Assembly: GCA_036250225.1 (NCBI GenBank)
Contig: JAPZLL010000041.1
Span: 124,001 to 188,000 of the forward strand
From: Cercophora sp. LCS_1
Taxonomy: Eukaryota; Ascomycota; Sordariomycetes; Sordariales; Lasiosphaeriaceae
Reading direction: 5' to 3'
Length of the DNA: 64,000 nucleotides
The notes beneath the pieces were generated by a model, which had not been told where the DNA came from, did not search any database, and saw only the letters and a program-made list of their open reading frames with translations. Made by a program: the position numbers and the translations under genes. Below are positions 54,567 to 64,000 of this stretch, one piece after another; within the stretch, counting starts at the first letter, position 1, and the number at the start of each line of letters is the position of its first letter.

Positions 54567-55457
54567 TCAAGAACGCCGTGACCGGGGCTTTCGCGGCGTC
54601 TCACGTTCTACCAGGCCCTCAAACACCGCATCCCGCTTCTGTGAGATGTGCACCAACTCCTCCCGTCGGCTCTCTAATGCCTGTCTGGCCAGCTCCACGT
54701 CGTGTGGCAACCCCTCAAACGATCTCACCATCGCGTCAAGCTCATTCTTCTCAGCCAACAGCGCAAGATACGCCTCCTCCTCCCGTCGTACAGACTCAAT
54801 CGTCGGTCCAGTTGTCTTTGCCGAGGAAGCCAGACTAGCAACACGCTCCCTCATCTCGGGTAGTCGTCCCGCGAGAACCTTGATCTTCCTCTGCGCCTCA
54901 AGATTATTCTTGGCGAGATCATTCGCGGGCCGATACTCTTCCGACTGCAGCTCCTTCACCAAGGCGGTGATGGCCTCAATTTGTGTAGTGATGTACGTGC
55001 TCAACACCTCCACCCGGCTCAACGTCTGCTCGAGTTCTGCTACCTCACCTGCCACCGACAGCAGGTGCTCTCCTAGTTTCTCTGGCGTGGGGTGGGATAT
55101 ACCCGCCGCGACGGACAGTGAAGCCATGGTGTTGAGCGCCGTGGTGCCCTCGCGCGTAAGCGAGGTGGAGAGGGTCGTGAGGAGGGTGTCGCGGGGTTGG
55201 GAGGTAGAGGATTTGAGGTCGGAAAGGGCGGCGGATTCCAGTTTGGAGAGGAGGGAGCGTGATGAGTCGGCGGATTCGTTGGCGTTGGCGAGGGCTAGTA
55301 GCGCGCGCAGGGTGTCGGCGTTGCGCTCAAAGGGGGGGACGCGACCGTTGAAGAGGCGGCCGAGCCAGGCGTCAATGTAGGACCAGTCTTTTGCTGCTGA
55401 GGCGGCAGCGCGGGCGGCGGTTGGGGAGAAGATTGCACTTGGCGGGATGGAGGACAT
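54567..55457 (-). CDS. haus1: HAUS augmin-like complex subunit 1
   Basis: Augmin subunit that recruits gamma-tubulin complexes to existing microtubules so that new ones branch off. Single exon of 296 residues. The N-terminal part is the HAUS1 hallmark: WSYIDAWLGRLFNGRVPPFE followed by NADTLRALLALANANESAD. The rest is mainly coiled coil (EVAELEQTLSRVEVLSTYIT…, ESVRREEEAYLALLAEKNEL…) and the end is basic (RKPRSRRS). Length fits the family. Converges with VAC14 (197 bases) and diverges from ApsB (355 bases). Confidence 0.88.
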   Translation of the reverse strand: MSSIPPSAIFSPTAARAAASAAKDWSYIDAWLGRLFNGRVPPFERNADTLRALLALANANESADSSRSLLSKLESAALSDLKSSTSQPRDTLLTTLSTSLTREGTTALNTMASLSVAAGISHPTPEKLGEHLLSVAGEVAELEQTLSRVEVLSTYITTQIEAITALVKELQSEEYRPANDLAKNNLEAQRKIKVLAGRLPEMRERVASLASSAKTTGPTIESVRREEEAYLALLAEKNELDAMVRSFEGLPHDVELARQALESRREELVHISQKRDAVFEGLVERETPRKPRSRRS

Positions 55458-55812
55458 TTTGGCTGTGTGTGTCCTGGGTGCCGTGATTGATGCTGAGGGG
55501 TGTGACGAAGGCGGACGGGACTGACGTCGTGGGCTTGGATTTGGGGTGTTGGGCGATGTGGGGTGTGCAACGGTGAAGTGGAGTGTTGTGATTGGTCAAT
55601 TATTTTCAAAGTAAACAACCCGGCAAGGGCGATCTTCGTCACGTTTAGACCCTTGTCCAACGCGTCTTCCCTCCCACCTTGTCTCTCTTTTCCCTCCATT
55701 TTGGAATAAGAAAAAGTATCGCTCCCGCCTGCAACAAACAAAAAACATTTCATACGAGCCGATATCCCATGACAAGCGATCCCGGAGCAAAACAGCAGAC
55801 ATTGTTACCGCC
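55458..55812. promoter_or_regulatory. Divergent promoter HAUS1-ApsB with CCAAT box
   Basis: 355 bases between two start codons. ATTGG at 55591-55595 reads ACCAATCAC on the minus strand, a good CCAAT-box match near the middle of the spacer. No other site is assigned. Confidence 0.6.
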
Positions 55813-58800
55813 ATGGTCCAGCCGGGCGTAGGCGTGCTCGACACGCCGCGTACAAACGTCGGCGACGCGACATACCTCAAAGACCGCCCCAACTTCGACG
55901 ACATATCCCAGGAAGTCTCGTTCGCGACGCCCTCCAAAGATGTAAACCTCCTCCAGCAGATGCGCCACGGCTCCCGGCCGTCCCTGCGAACACCACGCGG
56001 TACGGCCAATGCTGGCAACAGTCGCGCTCCCTTTGGCGACCGAAGAAACCTCCCCACTGGCCTCGGCGGGCCCGAGTTTACGCCCATGCTCAAGTCGGCA
56101 ACACGAAACTCGGCAAGACAATATGGCCTCAACGGCAAGGAAAACGGCGTGGCCGCGACGCCGGCGTTCCTGGCCAAGATCGACGAGGACATGACGCCCA
56201 TGCCGGCGGGTGAGACGAGCGTGTATGGCGCGTCGAGGAACACGTCGAGCTATGAGGCGACACCGTTACCTGTTGTGGCGGACGATAGTAGTGTGGCGTC
56301 AACGCCCATGGTTATGCGGCGACGAGGAGACAAGGATGGGGGGAAGGGTCCGTTGGAGGACGGGAACCAGCTCTCGCTCCGAGAGCAGGAGAATGTGATT
56401 GATCGGATCGAGAAGGAAAATTTCGGCCTGAAACTCAAGATCCACTTCCTCGAGGATGCGTTGAGGAAGGCCGGGCCAGATTTCAACCAGGCCGCGCTTA
56501 GGGAGAACACGGAGCTCAAGGTCGACAAGGTGACGATGCAGAGGGAGCTGCAGCGCTACAAGAAACACCTGACTTCGGCGGAAAAGGATCTCGAAAGCTA
56601 CAAGGCCCAGGTTATGGAAATGCATGAGAAGGCGAAAAAGAGGCTTGCGGATCAGAGCCACCAGGTGGAAATAGAGAGGTTGAGGAGGGAGCTGGAAGAT
56701 AAGGATGCAGATATAGAAGAACTGCAGCGTCAGCTCGAGAAAGAGAGGGAAGGGAACGACCAAGTGCAAGAGTTGATGGACAAGGTTGAGGATCTCGAGG
56801 CCGAGGCTCGGGTCAAGGATAATGCTATCACCCGCCACGAGGACCAAGTCGAAGATCTCAAAGAAAAGGTTGTCGAAGCGGAGGAAAAGGCTCTCGCGGC
56901 AGAAGACAAGCTCAAGAAGACTCAGCGGAGGGTGATTGAGCTCGAAGAGAAAGCGCAGTCCGGCGAGCGCCTCAAGGAGGCCAATCAGTCGATTGAGGAC
57001 AAACTCCAGGAAGCCAAGGAGACGATCGAGGAGCTCGAGCGTGACAAACGCCGGTTAGAGAGCCAGGTCGACGAGGCGAAAGAGAAACTCGACGATGCGC
57101 TTGAAGAGAAAGAGCGTGCCGAAGGCGATCTTGAAGAGCTGCAGGAAGAGATGGCCAACAAGTCCGTGGTCACGAAAGGCCTGTCCCGGCAGGTTGAGGA
57201 AAAGATCGTCAGGCTGCAGGATGAGCTCGAAAAGTCCAAGCATGATTACGAGTCCCTTGAGGATGCCAACGACGCACAGCGCCAGGAAATCGAGAATGCC
57301 AAATCCAAACTGAAGGAGGCGCGTCAAGAGCGTGACGACTCAGAACGGCTTCGACAAACTCTCGAGGCGAGGCTGCAAGAGGCACAGAGCGATCTTAACC
57401 GCCGATCAGACGAGAAAGCGCTTTTGCAAAGTCGACACGATGTGCTGGCAAACGAGTCGATAACTTTGCAGAACGAGGTTGCTAAGCTCAAAAAGAACGT
57501 TGCGGAGCTGGAGCAAAGCTTACAGCAAGAGCGCCAGCATTCTCTCAACGTTGAAAATGATATCAGTAACCAGTTCAAGGAGGAGGTTAACCAACTTAAT
57601 ACCGAAATCTCACAACTACAAGCCGAGTGCCGCGAGAAGGACAACCTTTATGACAACGATAGCGACAAATGGGAGACCGAGATCCGAAATCTTCAGTCGG
57701 AGCGCGACCGAGCCGAAGAACGCGCCACCGGCCTGCAAAGGACCATCGATAAGCTCCGGAACGCCGAGGGTGCCCTGTCTAGCAAGGAGATGAAGCTGCA
57801 GGAAGCCCTCAACAGCGAAGCGGAGCGACATAAGAGCGAACAGGCGGTCCTCAGTCGCCAAATCGAAGATTTACAGCACAACCTGGACTCCAGACAATCC
57901 ATGCTGGAAGATCTTCGAAAGGAGCTTTCCTCTGTTCGAGATCAACTTCGCCAATCCAACCTCGATGTCCAGTCTCAAAGCCAAAAGGTGGAGGGCCTTG
58001 AAGATGAAGTCGAGGTGCTCCAGGCTACGCTTGACGAGGAATCCGAGAAGGCTCAACTCGAGCTGCAACGTGCAAGACAAGAATCCGACAAGGTCCGCGT
58101 CGAGCTCAGGAACAAGCAGCAAGAGGCAGAAAAGGTCCGGCTTGAACTTGAGCGTTCCAGGCACGAATGCGAGAGCCTGAAGGACCAAATCGCTTCCCTT
58201 GAGACGGTAGCTGCGTCAGCGCGCGCCATGTCAAGCACAACTCAGGAATCAACCAAATCTACGAACGAGAGCATAGCACGCCTCAAGTTCCAGCTCGCAG
58301 ACTCCACTGAGAGCCTCGCCCGCATCACAAAAGAGCGCCATGCATTGCAAGAGCGGTTCGCGGATCTCGATGTCGAAGCTTCTGAGCTTCGAGCCAAGCT
58401 TGCAGAAACCGAGGCCCAAAGGGATGAGCTTGAGGCTGACCTCCGTAGGGCGAAGCTTCTTGGCGGTGACAACCTGAAGGTTGACCAAGAGCGCCTCGAC
58501 TTGCGCGCAGCCAAGATGAAGCTGGAAGCTGAGCTCCGTAGACTTCAAGAACAGAACCGGGTCGAGCGCGAGACACTTGAGGCGGAAATTCACCGCATGC
58601 AGACGCAAGGCGGCGAGGAGACTGTCAAGCTCGACCAAGAAAGGTTTGATCTCCTGATCGGAAAGACAAGGCTCGAGACAGAACTCCACCGTCTCAGGGA
58701 AGAGAACAGATTCTTGACGGAACAACGCCAGGAGATTGAGCGGTCCCTCGAGGAGGAGGTCGAAAAGGCTGCTGCTGAAGAAAGCCGTCTCAACCAGGAA

Positions 58801-60298
58801 ATCCTCCAGCTTCAAGCGAAGCTTCGGCAGACGGCTGACAACCAGGAGATGGCAGCCGCTCGCCGACAAATTCGCGAACTGGAGCGCCGCATCAACGACT
58901 ACGAAACCCGTCTTGCCGTCGGCCAGTCTGGCAACACAGATGGCAACAGCGAGCTTTCCCTGCTCCACCGTGATCTCTCAGCCGCCCGTCAAAAAGAGCT
59001 CGAGTTGGTCCAGCACGAAGCATCACAAAAAGAGACCATCAAATCTCTCAAGCGTCAAATTGCTGACCTCGAGCGCAAAGCCCACGAAGCAGCCCTCGAC
59101 CGCCTCGTCATGTCGCCGTCCTCCCACTCCGGCTCTGCCCAAAAAGCCGAGGTCACGGAACTTCGGCACCAGCTCACGGCTGCCCACCAAACCGCTCACT
59201 CCCTCAAGAAATCCCTTCGCGAAGCGGAACACGAAGCTGCCGCCAAGGCCCAAGAACTCGAGAGCCGCATCGATGAGATCGAGGAACAAAAGATTGCCCT
59301 CGAACAAGCCCTCGATGACGCCCAAGCCGCAGCCGAAGAGCAGGAACACGCACTCAACAAATACAAGACCAAGGCGGAACGCTACAGGCGTGAGCGCGAG
59401 GAACTCGCCGCCGCTATCCGCGAGCAGCAAGACCAGACCGTCAATGATGACGAGCGCAAGGATCTGCACAATATGCTCCGCGAAGCCCAGACCACCGCTG
59501 ACAGGCTCGATCGCGAGGTGCGTGAGCAACGCGAAGCGCTTGATGAGCTTACGGCCGTGGAGATGGCGCTCAGGAAGAAGCTTGATCGCGCGAGGAGTGA
59601 GCGGGCTGCGTACCGGGCTAGTGCGGAGCGACTGACAAAGGATGTAAAGACGATGAAAGAAGAAAAGGAGAAGATGGCCGAGGTGGTGCGGGAAAAAGAC
59701 AGGGAGTTGGCGAAGGGAGTCGACACTGATGCTATCATCCGCGCGTCCGAGGCGGCAGAGAAGAGGCACGAGAAGGAAATCAGGGGCATGGTGATGCAAA
59801 TGGAGTGGCTAAAGGCTTGTTGGGATCGCGAGGCCAAGCTCAGGAGCGATGCCGCCTTTGCAAAGAGGTATCTGTTGTTGGAGGTGGCTGTGAGGGATGC
59901 TTGGTATGTCGCCCCTCCCATTCATTGTCTGTCAAGATGCTAACGATGGAAACAGTAATAAGGCCGATTTGGCGATTATCAACAAGATTCGCGCGGAACT
60001 CAATCCCAGCTCGCGCTCCGTGCTGGGCCAGCTTAGCACTGTCAGGGACAGGATAAAGGAGAAGGAAAAGGCGCAGAAGAAGGGTGCAGTAGGAAAGTTA
60101 AAGAACGCCCTGCATGCTGTCAGGTTTATGGTCAGAATGCAAATGGGCGCGAAGCGGTGGTCCAAGCATGAGAAGGTCAGACAGAGGCTGGCGGACTGTG
60201 TCGAGGGTATGGAGAGGGAAGAGAGGATTAAGCAGCAGAGGGAGAAGTGGAAGAAGCAGACGGTGGCTGTGGGGAGGGAAAGGTTGATTGAGGGGTGA
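55813..60298 (+). CDS. apsB: ApsB/Mto1-type microtubule-organizing protein (CM1 motif)
   Basis: Large coiled-coil protein that binds the gamma-tubulin complex and places microtubule-organising centres at spindle pole bodies and septa. Exons 55813-59903 and 59956-60298; 1477 residues. An unstructured N-terminus of about 195 residues leads to the centrosomin motif 1 (LREQENVIDRIEKENFGLKL, about 194-215), the gamma-tubulin-complex activator. Coiled coil fills about 230-1360, with an internal 50-residue duplication near 888-985. The C-terminal exon carries LKNALHAVRFMVRMQMGAKR and EKVRQRLADCVEGMEREE, a PACT/MASC-like localisation segment. Pcp1/PcpA is the nearest alternative, as it also has CM1; ApsB is preferred on overall resemblance. 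Confidence 0.85.
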
Positions 60299-61442
60299 TG
60301 ATACGGTGTTGTGGGATTGCTTCTCTGATACGACGATACCATGGGTATGGCTTCGGTTTGGTTTGGACGGGTCTTGCATTGGTTTTTATGGCTGTCATGT
60401 TGGCGGTGTTTCCCGGGTCATGGTATGGTTGGGTTCGACTTGGTATATGAAGGTTGTTTGACATGAATATGAACTGGCTGGTTGATGATCCATGGTGTGT
60501 TGTCAGTGAGATTTGACTTTGCATGGTTAATGTACACAGGAAGATGGAATGGCCCGGCACGGGGTGTCGGCTGCAAGCCTATGCCTATGGGTTGAAGGTG
60601 TGTCTTCATCCCAGAGATATTTGAGGAGACATGGTGGTGAAGACGACCGAAGAGCAACCAAGAGTTCACATAAGTTACGGAGGCCATCTTGACATGTTGA
60701 GAACATAAGGGCGGGCTAAGCTTCAGACAGTGATCACCTGTCCCCTACTGACGCCTGGCGAAATTCGGATGTATGCCCTTTCTACTAGATCTGGAGCTTT
60801 CATTTTTGTTGTGCATGTCCTCAATACTTGTCGGTGGCTCGGAGGTTGTCTAGTTGAAAACAGAAAAGGAGTTCGACAAGCGAGAGGCTTGCGGCGCATC
60901 ACGAAGCCTTGCTGGGCACTTCTAATTAGATAGCTTGAAAAAAATCATCTAAAAATATTGAAAATATTAGTTTTACCTATGGCACTCATACAGCCCCAAT
61001 GAACCTACCCATGGCTTACAGACACCGCAATCATTCCCCAGACAATGTGGTGATTCGACTTTCCTGTCCAACCTCTGAACCGTTGAAATGACCTGCGCCA
61101 AGACATCAACGTCAGGGGTAAAGTCTCGGCATGCAGTTATCCGAGCGCATCCCGGTCAAGCCACCTAACCGACCGCGATAAACGACCCGCAATCAAGGCC
61201 GATAAGCGACACCCTTCGAGAGGCGCGATTGACGGTTGCAGCAACTTTTAATGAGTTGCCAGAGCTCCCCAATCTCCCTGGTTTCGCCCGCGAGCTTCCA
61301 TCTGCATCTTTTCTTCTCACAGTCATGACGACAGTTTCTATATGAGCTTTTAATTATCGAATACAGTTATATCCCCCGAAAGAAACGATTCAAGCCAGCC
61401 CGAGCCATCCGAAAATACTTCGAGAGCGAGACGAGAGCCACG
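60299..61442. promoter_or_regulatory. Upstream region of RBD2 with two GATA sites
   Basis: 1.14 kb. The left part is ApsB 3' flank. The right part holds two GATAA sites (61177 and 61201) and an AT-rich stretch at 60935-60975 (aaaaatattgaaaatatta). No gene is seen. Confidence 0.5.
61177..61206 (+). promoter_or_regulatory. Paired GATA-factor sites
   Basis: CGATAAA (61176-61182) and CGATAAG (61200-61206) lie 24 bases apart on the same strand, 240-265 bases before the RBD2 ATG. Both fit or nearly fit the HGATAR consensus of fungal GATA factors. Function is inferred only. Confidence 0.4.
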
Positions 61443-62499
61443 ATGCCTTCATTAAGCGTGGCTTCGATGCTGCGCGGCACGCGCGCGAAATCATACTTTG
61501 GCCGTGTACCGCTGTTTTCACGCGGCGTGCTTTTGGCGATCGTGGTGTTTGAATTCGCGGGCCTCTTCTTCCCCGTTCGGGAATGGGGCGCATTGGTGCC
61601 GGACCTCGTTGGAATTACGACTAGTTAGTCCCCTCACTCGTGGTCGTCAATGTCTGCTCTGAGCCGGCCGCGGTCTCAGGGTCAAGGCGGGGTGTTAGGG
61701 GGAGGAGGAGGAGGAGGAGGAGGAGGGGAGAGATGGGCGCTAGAAAAACAAGTGCTGACTGAGTCCAGTGTACCGACTGAACACGTTCCCGTTCATCCAC
61801 CTGAATGCTTTCCACGCGCTGATGAATGTTTTGGCAATCACGCCACTATTGGGAGGGTTCGAAGCAGAGCATGGGACGCTGACATCGCTGGCGCTGTTTC
61901 TTGGTCGTGAGTCCCGCTCATTCCTGCGACGGCGAAGTGTTGCTGATGACAATAGCATTCGCGACATTGCCGGCGGTACTTTACCTCTTTTTCGAAAAGG
62001 TCATATTCAGATCGAACACGGGGGTGATGGGCGCTAGTGTCTGGGTCTTCCTCTTGCTCGGCATTGAGGCAATACGCACCTATAAGGTTAACCCCCATTT
62101 AGTCGTGGGGACACACAACATTCCCACCTGGACGACACCCCTGATGTTGCTTCTGTGCGCCGCCGCATTGGTGCCCAGTTCTAGCTTCCTCGGGCACTTG
62201 TGTGGGCTAGCAGTTGGTTACGCCTGTATGTCTACGTCTCGCCTGCAAACCGTTGATGTGATGCTGACGATGCTGTTCTAGGGGGCTTGGGTTACATTAC
62301 TTTCTTGGCCCCGCCCGAATGGGCGTTGCGGTGGATTGAAGGGAAGTTGAATCTTCTTGGGAGACTCCCCCACTATGTCAGCGTTGATCAGAAGACATAC
62401 GGGAGGTTTGGAGTGTTGCCGTCATCAAGCAGCCCTCCGCCGAGGAGTTCTGGGGTTGCATTGGGGATGATGGGCGGCGGACAAAGGTTAGGTCCCTGA
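61443..62499 (+). CDS. rbd2: Rhomboid-type intramembrane serine protease RBD2
   Basis: Golgi rhomboid; in fission yeast and Aspergillus the orthologue takes part in cleaving the sterol regulator SREBP. Exons 61443-61623, 61769-61906, 61956-62225 and 62282-62499; 268 residues. The catalytic dyad is S134 (MGASVWVF) and H187 (FLGHLCGLAVGYAWG). The FPFIHLNAFHALMNVLAITP block before TM2 and the GFEAEHGT motif are typical. About six membrane segments can be counted. The C-terminal tail after LLGRLPHYVSVDQKTYGRFGVLP is Ser/Pro/Gly-rich. Splicing A|TG makes TTMYRLNTF at the first junction. GTGAGT was preferred over an earlier GTCGTG donor at the second. Confidence 0.92.
61707..61726 (+). repeat. GGA triplet run in an RBD2 intron
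   Basis: About seven GGA units (gggaggaggaggagg…) within the 145-base first intron. It is purely intronic in the chosen model. Confidence 0.7.
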
Positions 62500-62986
62500 T
62501 TATTCGGGTCGAAATATCTTGGGCGGCTACATTGTATAAATTCATGGCGACGGTGTACATAATAGATTCGGCAGGGCGGTTGCTTTGGGAATCAGGGGAA
62601 CAACGAGGACGGTTATATGGAATTTATGAAGTGACGCCTTCTTCATGCAGCGGAGGTTAATTCTCGACGTCTCGGTTGTCATAGCGAGAATCAACTTATT
62701 CAGGCGTGGGATCATGCCCTGAATTTATCTTTTGAATGACCTTCTCTCTGCCTGTGCTAATCATCTTGTCCATGGAACACCCCTGGACGGGTGGTGGAGT
62801 TTGCGCTTCAGGGGAACGGTCCCACTAAACCGTTGCCGCTAACCGAGCTGAACCTGGGGATTCACTTAACGGTGCGTCCCCTGGCCCGAGTATTTCGACA
62901 GTACAGCTTATACGACGTGTCTCGACAGGATTCCAATCACCAGTCTCCAGGGTCTCGATGCAGAGCTTTTTACGAAGTCGCTCCAG
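62500..62986. promoter_or_regulatory. Intergenic RBD2-GAA1
   Basis: 487 bases with RBD2 3' flank and the GAA1 promoter. Nothing else is recognisable. Confidence 0.5.
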
Positions 62987-64000
62987 ATGCCGCGTCTTCT
63001 ATGTGAGCTCCCCAGCAACAATTGCCCTCCGATTTCCTGTGCTAACGGGAATTGACAGCCGGCGCCCTGCGCCTAAGACGCGACCCGCGCATCCTCAAGC
63101 TCCCGCCGTACATTTCACTGCTCTTCATTGTTGTCGGCGTTGTCTGGCTGTTCCTCCTCCCGCTGAACGAGTATTCGCGGCGAACGTACATTTCCGAGAA
63201 TGCCCTCCTCCCGGGTCAAGTGCACACGTACTTTGGCGGTAGCGACCAGAATGTCTTCCGGGCGTACAAACACGAGACAAACGCCCTCGCCGGCAAGAGC
63301 AACAACGAGTGGGTTTGGAAGCCGTTTTCGTAGCGGGCGACGGTATTGACCAGTGGCAGGGTAAACGACGGCCTCGAGCCCATCATCAAAGGCCTCGGCC
63401 TCAAGACCGGTCGCCAGAACTTCACGTACCAGTCCGCCGGCCGCATTTACTCGGGCGAGAACCTCTATGCGATCCTCCAAGCCCCGCGCGGCGACGCCAC
63501 CGAGGCGATTGTGCTGGTCGCAGCATGGGAGAACGTAAAGGGGGAGTTCAACCGCAATGGCGTTCCCCTGCTCCTGACGCTGGCCCGCTACTTCAAGAGG
63601 TGGTCTTTGTGGTCCAAGGATATCATCTTTGTCATCACGCCCGACAGCATTGCCGGCCCGCAAGCTTGGGTGGATGCCTACCATGATGCACATGACTCCT
63701 CCCGCGTCGCCAGCCTTCCCTTGAAGTCGGGTCTTCTGCAGGGAGCTATCGCCCTCGACTATGCACAGGAAAACAGGTTCGAGAGCGTGCACATTGTCTA
63801 CGACGGCGTCAACGGCCAGCTGCCCAACCTCGACCTCATCAACTCGGTTGTCAGCATCGCAGGCGGTCAGATGGGGATGGGCGTAGCGATCCAAGAAATG
63901 TGGCACCACAACGACCAGTACCCGGACCGGTTACGAACGATGCTTCGCGGTATGCTGAAGCAGGGTCTCGGCCTCGCCAGCGGGCCGCATAGCAGCTTCA
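62987..64000 (+). CDS. gaa1: GPI transamidase subunit GAA1 (5' part, runs off the window)
   Basis: Part of the endoplasmic-reticulum complex that attaches GPI anchors to proteins. Exons 62987-63002, 63059-63308 and 63360 onward; about 302 residues in view. A 16-base first exon gives MPRLL, then S (split codon) and GALRLRRDPRILKLPPYI, the usual GAA1 start. A first membrane helix follows (SLLFIVVGVVWLFLLPL), then NEYSRRTYISENALLPGQV and the luminal M28-peptidase-like domain (YAILQAPRGDATEAIVLVAAW, IIFVITPDSIAGPQAW, GAIALDYAQENRFESVHIVY). The metal ligands of true M28 peptidases are not evident, as expected. The remaining membrane part lies beyond 64000. An ATG 36 bases upstream (62951-) is out of keeping with the family start. 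Confidence 0.93.

Noticed and set aside
1..64000. Biosynthetic gene cluster, transposon, RIP-mutated repeat, tRNA or rRNA genes
   Set aside because: No synthase, P450/transporter cluster, transposase, reverse transcriptase, AT-biased tract or tRNA/rRNA signature was recognised by eye on either strand; short RNAs such as snoRNAs cannot be excluded this way.

Overview
The window is nuclear DNA of a filamentous ascomycete (Pezizomycotina), most likely a sordariomycete. Genes carry short spliceosomal introns (mostly 45-100 bases) with GTRNGT donors, CTRAC/CTAAY branch sites and YAG acceptors. The intergenic DNA is not AT-biased. The gene set includes augmin HAUS1, the microtubule nucleation factor ApsB and a cytochrome b5-fused sphingolipid desaturase, which fits a filamentous fungus rather than a budding yeast. 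The species cannot be fixed from this sequence. About 25 protein-coding loci can be supported. I rebuilt exon structures by hand, and every complete multi-exon model adds up to a multiple of three.

Layout, left to right. 1-104 is the last exon of an unrecognised gene. 524-2592(-) is an FBXO21-like F-box protein. 3170-5936(+) is cytosolic-type threonyl-tRNA synthetase. 6213-7164(-) is phosphatidylserine synthase. 8095-9968(-) is a UCH37-like deubiquitinase. 10972-11955(-) is the TLDc protein OXR1. 13449-14297(-) HEM4 and 14559-15191(+) ERV1 form a divergent pair. 15839-17617(+) is pyruvate decarboxylase. 17683-18903(-) is a degenerate APH-fold protein next to a sequencing gap. 20932-22095(-) is TAN1. 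22577-24470(-) ecdysoneless/SGT1 and 25072-28806(+) SMC6 are divergent. 29047-29891(-) is COQ9. A 4.2 kb stretch without genes leads to 34074-36983(+), a Gbp2/Hrb1-type SR-RRM protein. 38535-39017(-) SRP14 and 39335-41995(+) NOM1/SGD1 are divergent. A second gap follows. 43042-44781(+) is dihydrolipoamide dehydrogenase. 45311-46912(+) is a delta-8 sphingolipid desaturase. 48989-49250(+) is a tiny SMP-like protein between two 2 kb deserts. 51125-54369(+) is VAC14. 54567-55457(-) HAUS1 and 55813-60298(+) ApsB are divergent. 61443-62499(+) is rhomboid protease RBD2. 62987 to the window end is GAA1.

This is a conserved housekeeping block, not an accessory island. I see no transposon, repeat-induced-mutation tract, biosynthetic cluster, CRISPR array, tRNA or rRNA. 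The points of interest are gene architecture: an 8-base microexon and a GC-AG intron in the SR-protein gene, a 16-base microexon in the tRNA synthetase, stop-free introns of length divisible by three in VAC14 and SMC6, and several head-to-head promoters. The most striking promoter joins two microtubule-nucleation genes, HAUS1 and ApsB. There are also two homopolymer-flanked 10-N gaps, one of which looks like a false duplication of its own edge.
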